Assembly: GCA_047636495.1 (NCBI GenBank)
Contig: JBLILH010000005.1
Span: forward strand, 56,668 to 120,667
DNA: 64,000 nt
Reading direction: 5' to 3'
From: Endobugula sp047636495
GTDB taxonomy: Bacteria > Pseudomonadota > Gammaproteobacteria > Pseudomonadales > Cellvibrionaceae
The notes below the pieces were generated by a model. It was not told where the DNA came from and did no database searches. It saw nothing but the letters and a program-made list of their open reading frames with translations. The stretch's first letter is position 1, and every line of letters begins with the position of its first letter. Position numbers and translations under genes: made by a program. This document shows, piece by piece, positions 62,119 to 64,000 of this stretch.

Positions 62119-63513
62119 TTAGACTTTTAGCTGCTTCTTCAGTTTTATTGCCGCTTGTTCTAAGCTGGCAATTACTTTCTCTCTGTCGTAATTTTTGACC
62201 TTTTCTATATCTAAGTGCATCGAAAAGCCATCAGCAGTCTGGGAAAAATAACTTTGATTTACTCCCATCTCTTTACGATGATCAACTACTTGATACACCT
62301 GTACCGGATGAGTAAAGCCCTTAGCTTTAATGTGGCCTCGGTCTTTGCACAGGATGCCATCTTTGATCAAACTCCACGTTTCATGAGAGATTAAAATTTC
62401 TTCTGCCTGCCCAGCTGATTCCAAGCGACTGGCTAAATTGACATGCACACCTAAAGCAGTGTGGTCTAAATGTCTGCTGGTGCCGAAAGTTCCCACGGTA
62501 CAGTAGCCTGTGTTTATTCCTATACGAATCTGCAGGGGTTTCTTAATCCCCATTTCCGCCCACGTATGTTGAAGTTCTCGCATACGCTTACCCATAGCGA
62601 TAGCCATCGAAACACAAGCTGTAGCGTCCTTTTTTACCCCTAAAGAAATAGCGCTGTCGTCACCAAAGGTCACCATAATAGCATCGCCGATAAACTTATC
62701 TATCGTACCGTTAAATTGTGCGACTATATTACTCATTTCGGCTAGATAACTACTCAGAACATTCGATAAGACCTCTGCTTCAAGCTCTTCACTAAGGCTG
62801 CTAAAACCAACAATGTCGGAGAAAAATATGCTGATAGGTTTACGCTGAATCTGTGCTTTTCTTTTACCTTCTATAATGTCCCAGGCTGATTTAGGGAGAT
62901 ATTGCGATATTTGATAAATACGCAATTTTTGTTCTTTTACCTCATTGACCAGCACCTTATGCTCATCTTCAATATCTTGTGCTTGGCGGTGATTAAAAAA
63001 GCTGTATAGGCACATATAAGCGATAGCGCCAATAGCAATGGCGATATCTACCGTTTGGTCACTCAGCCAAACAAACGTTTGATGGCCTAGAACAAAAAAG
63101 CCGATGCCAATACCTACCGCAAGGCCTATATTGGCGAAGCCCCAATCCTTTATACCGCCATAATAGAGAGAGCTAAAATAGATCAGTGATACTAAAACAA
63201 GGCTAGGCCAAGGGTTATATTGCAACTCGCTAATGACCAATCCAGTGACCAGGCTGTCAACGATAGTCAGTCCCATTAATGTTAATGTTTTAGTTTGATG
63301 GTTATTAATAAACCACGCAGCAATGGTATAAATAAACATCAGTAATATTAACCCTAAACTCAATACGTCAACAGTACTCTGCGCCATAATATTACCCGCT
63401 AGAGCAGCTATAACGGCTAAGCCTATCACTGAGCGGCATGAATTTTTGAGTATTGCTATCGCTTTTCGGCGTTCGCCGCTGAGGTGGGTGTTGTCAGTCT
63501 GGTAATACGTCAT
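62119..63513 (-). CDS. Membrane-bound class III adenylate cyclase
   Basis: A 464-residue protein. Six hydrophobic segments span about residues 28-172, then a short coiled linker and a class III cyclase domain. Metal-binding Asp233 (FFSDIVGFS) and Asp277 (FIGDAIM), substrate-specifying Lys273 (IDKFIGD) with Thr352 (DHTALG), and Asn359/Arg363 (VNLASRLES) are all present. The Lys-Thr pair is the class IIIb pattern, so it should make cAMP. A new input sensor in the membrane part is possible. It is divergent from the IS30 fragment. Confidence 0.9.
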   Translation of the reverse strand: MTYYQTDNTHLSGERRKAIAILKNSCRSVIGLAVIAALAGNIMAQSTVDVLSLGLILLMFIYTIAAWFINNHQTKTLTLMGLTIVDSLVTGLVISELQYNPWPSLVLVSLIYFSSLYYGGIKDWGFANIGLAVGIGIGFFVLGHQTFVWLSDQTVDIAIAIGAIAYMCLYSFFNHRQAQDIEDEHKVLVNEVKEQKLRIYQISQYLPKSAWDIIEGKRKAQIQRKPISIFFSDIVGFSSLSEELEAEVLSNVLSSYLAEMSNIVAQFNGTIDKFIGDAIMVTFGDDSAISLGVKKDATACVSMAIAMGKRMRELQHTWAEMGIKKPLQIRIGINTGYCTVGTFGTSRHLDHTALGVHVNLASRLESAGQAEEILISHETWSLIKDGILCKDRGHIKAKGFTHPVQVYQVVDHRKEMGVNQSYFSQTADGFSMHLDIEKVKNYDREKVIASLEQAAIKLKKQLKV

Positions 63514-63676
63514 GGAAATAAATCCGGTTATCTCGTCTGTATATAGGGTTTATTAACAGCCGCTGATGCTGATCAGTGACTGTTGCTAGTTGCCACGCAT
63601 AGGGTGTATGGGTGGATGCACTTTAATTGGAGCAGCGAAAATAGCACGCAGATTCAACACCGAAGTGCATAACTAC

Positions 63677-63850
63677 CTAAGCCGCAATTGCAGCCATATG
63701 TTTCTCCATTAATTCAGCTGGGGTTTTATACCCCAATTTTTTTCTTGGTCGATCATTTAATTGAACAATAACAGACGCTACGTCTTTTTTCTTCACTTCC
63801 TTAAAATTAGTTGCTTTTGGCCAGTATTGCCGCAACAGCCTAAATAGTGC
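63677..63850 (-). mobile_element. Fragment of an IS30-type transposase (C-terminus)
   Basis: The minus-strand frame encodes about 55 residues resembling the C-terminus of IS30-family transposases: LRQYWPKATNF, DVASVIVQLNDRPRKKLGYK and TPAELMEKH. Upstream in the frame the sequence is unrelated, so the element is truncated. No terminal repeat was found. The next 120 bp (63850-63970) contain a strong palindrome. Confidence 0.75.
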
Positions 63851-63931
63851 CTGACCGAAAACCTCGTCTTTTCGAAAGGGCGACCAATTTATCATCAAAA
63901 ATATCTTGATACACAGTGGACTCGGCTGGCT

Positions 63932-63966
63932 AATTTTTGATCGCACCCCCGTGCAGATCAAAAATT
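63932..63966. repeat. Long palindrome next to the IS30 fragment
   Basis: AATTTTTGATC (63932-63942) and GATCAAAAATT (63956-63966) are perfect 11-bp arms. The interior GCAC/GTGC adds four more pairs with one extra A, so a 15-bp stem with a 4-nt loop (CCCC) can form. It sits at the broken end of the transposase fragment. Confidence 0.85.
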
Positions 63967-64000
63967 GACCAGAAAGGGTTTTGATTCGCAATTTTTAAGC

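Noticed and set aside
63850..63991. N-terminal half of the IS30 transposase
   Set aside because: The frame continues upstream but its residues are unrelated to the family and run through the palindrome, so it is a chance extension.
1..64000. tRNA, rRNA or prophage genes
   Set aside because: No cloverleaf, ribosomal RNA or phage structural gene was recognised in any spacer or frame.

Overview
The window is a chromosomal segment of a gammaproteobacterium of moderate-to-low GC. The order ffh, rpsP-rimM-trmD-rplS, dsbC, hom, thrC, recJ is the order known from Pseudomonas. A gcvT-gcvP-glyA-sdaA-gcvH cluster, an aapJQMP amino-acid transporter, a PA2817-family protein, epmC and a response-regulator phosphatase plus STAS pair of the HsbR/HsbA kind point to Pseudomonadales or Cellvibrionales-like bacteria. 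Most genes are intact housekeeping genes. Between them lie broken genes and short repeat expansions, which suggests ongoing genome decay, as in a host-associated lineage. That lifestyle is inference; no symbiosis gene was recognised.

Layout. 1-3.1 kb: a methyl-accepting chemotaxis gene wrecked by nonsense codons and by a MITE with 9-bp target duplications, an amino-acid racemase, and a second copy of the same MITE. 3.1-6.8 kb: cupin, AraC regulator, ABC exporter and a decayed secreted protein. 6.8-16 kb: giant helicase HrpA, lipoprotein MlaA, PilZ protein, a phosphatase/STAS signalling pair with a glycosyltransferase, and a TerB protein. 16-31 kb: transaldolase, DusA, an M15 peptidase, PurU, a GFA-family protein, RNase II, a glutamine-cyclotransferase-like protein, a ComFB-like protein, MnmC, flavodoxin, TrmL and a TPR membrane protein. 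31-37 kb: YheU, TusA, two unrecognised proteins and the aapJQMP operon with two strong hairpins. 37-46.6 kb: the glycine/serine cluster on the minus strand, with a divergent LysR gene and epmC. 46.6-50 kb: decayed xni exonuclease gene, ffh, and an unrecognised decayed gene. 50-58 kb: ribosomal/tRNA-modification operon, dsbC, hom, thrC, recJ. 58-64 kb: YciA, PA2817-family protein, a two-gene ABC transporter, QueF, a membrane adenylate cyclase and a fragment of an IS30-type transposase.

Metabolically, Aap takes up amino acids. SdaA deaminates serine. GlyA and the glycine cleavage enzymes interconvert serine, glycine and C1-tetrahydrofolate, and PurU releases formate from formyl-tetrahydrofolate. 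Hom and ThrC make threonine. TusA, MnmC, DusA, TrmL, TrmD and QueF form a conspicuous set of tRNA-modification genes.

No single large undescribed system stands out. The best leads are the MITE family, the repeated expansion of short tandem repeats (9 to 47 bp) inside and between genes, a hairpin-rich gcvP-glyA spacer, a small inverted-repeat element that now supplies the end of glyA, and several proteins of unknown function.
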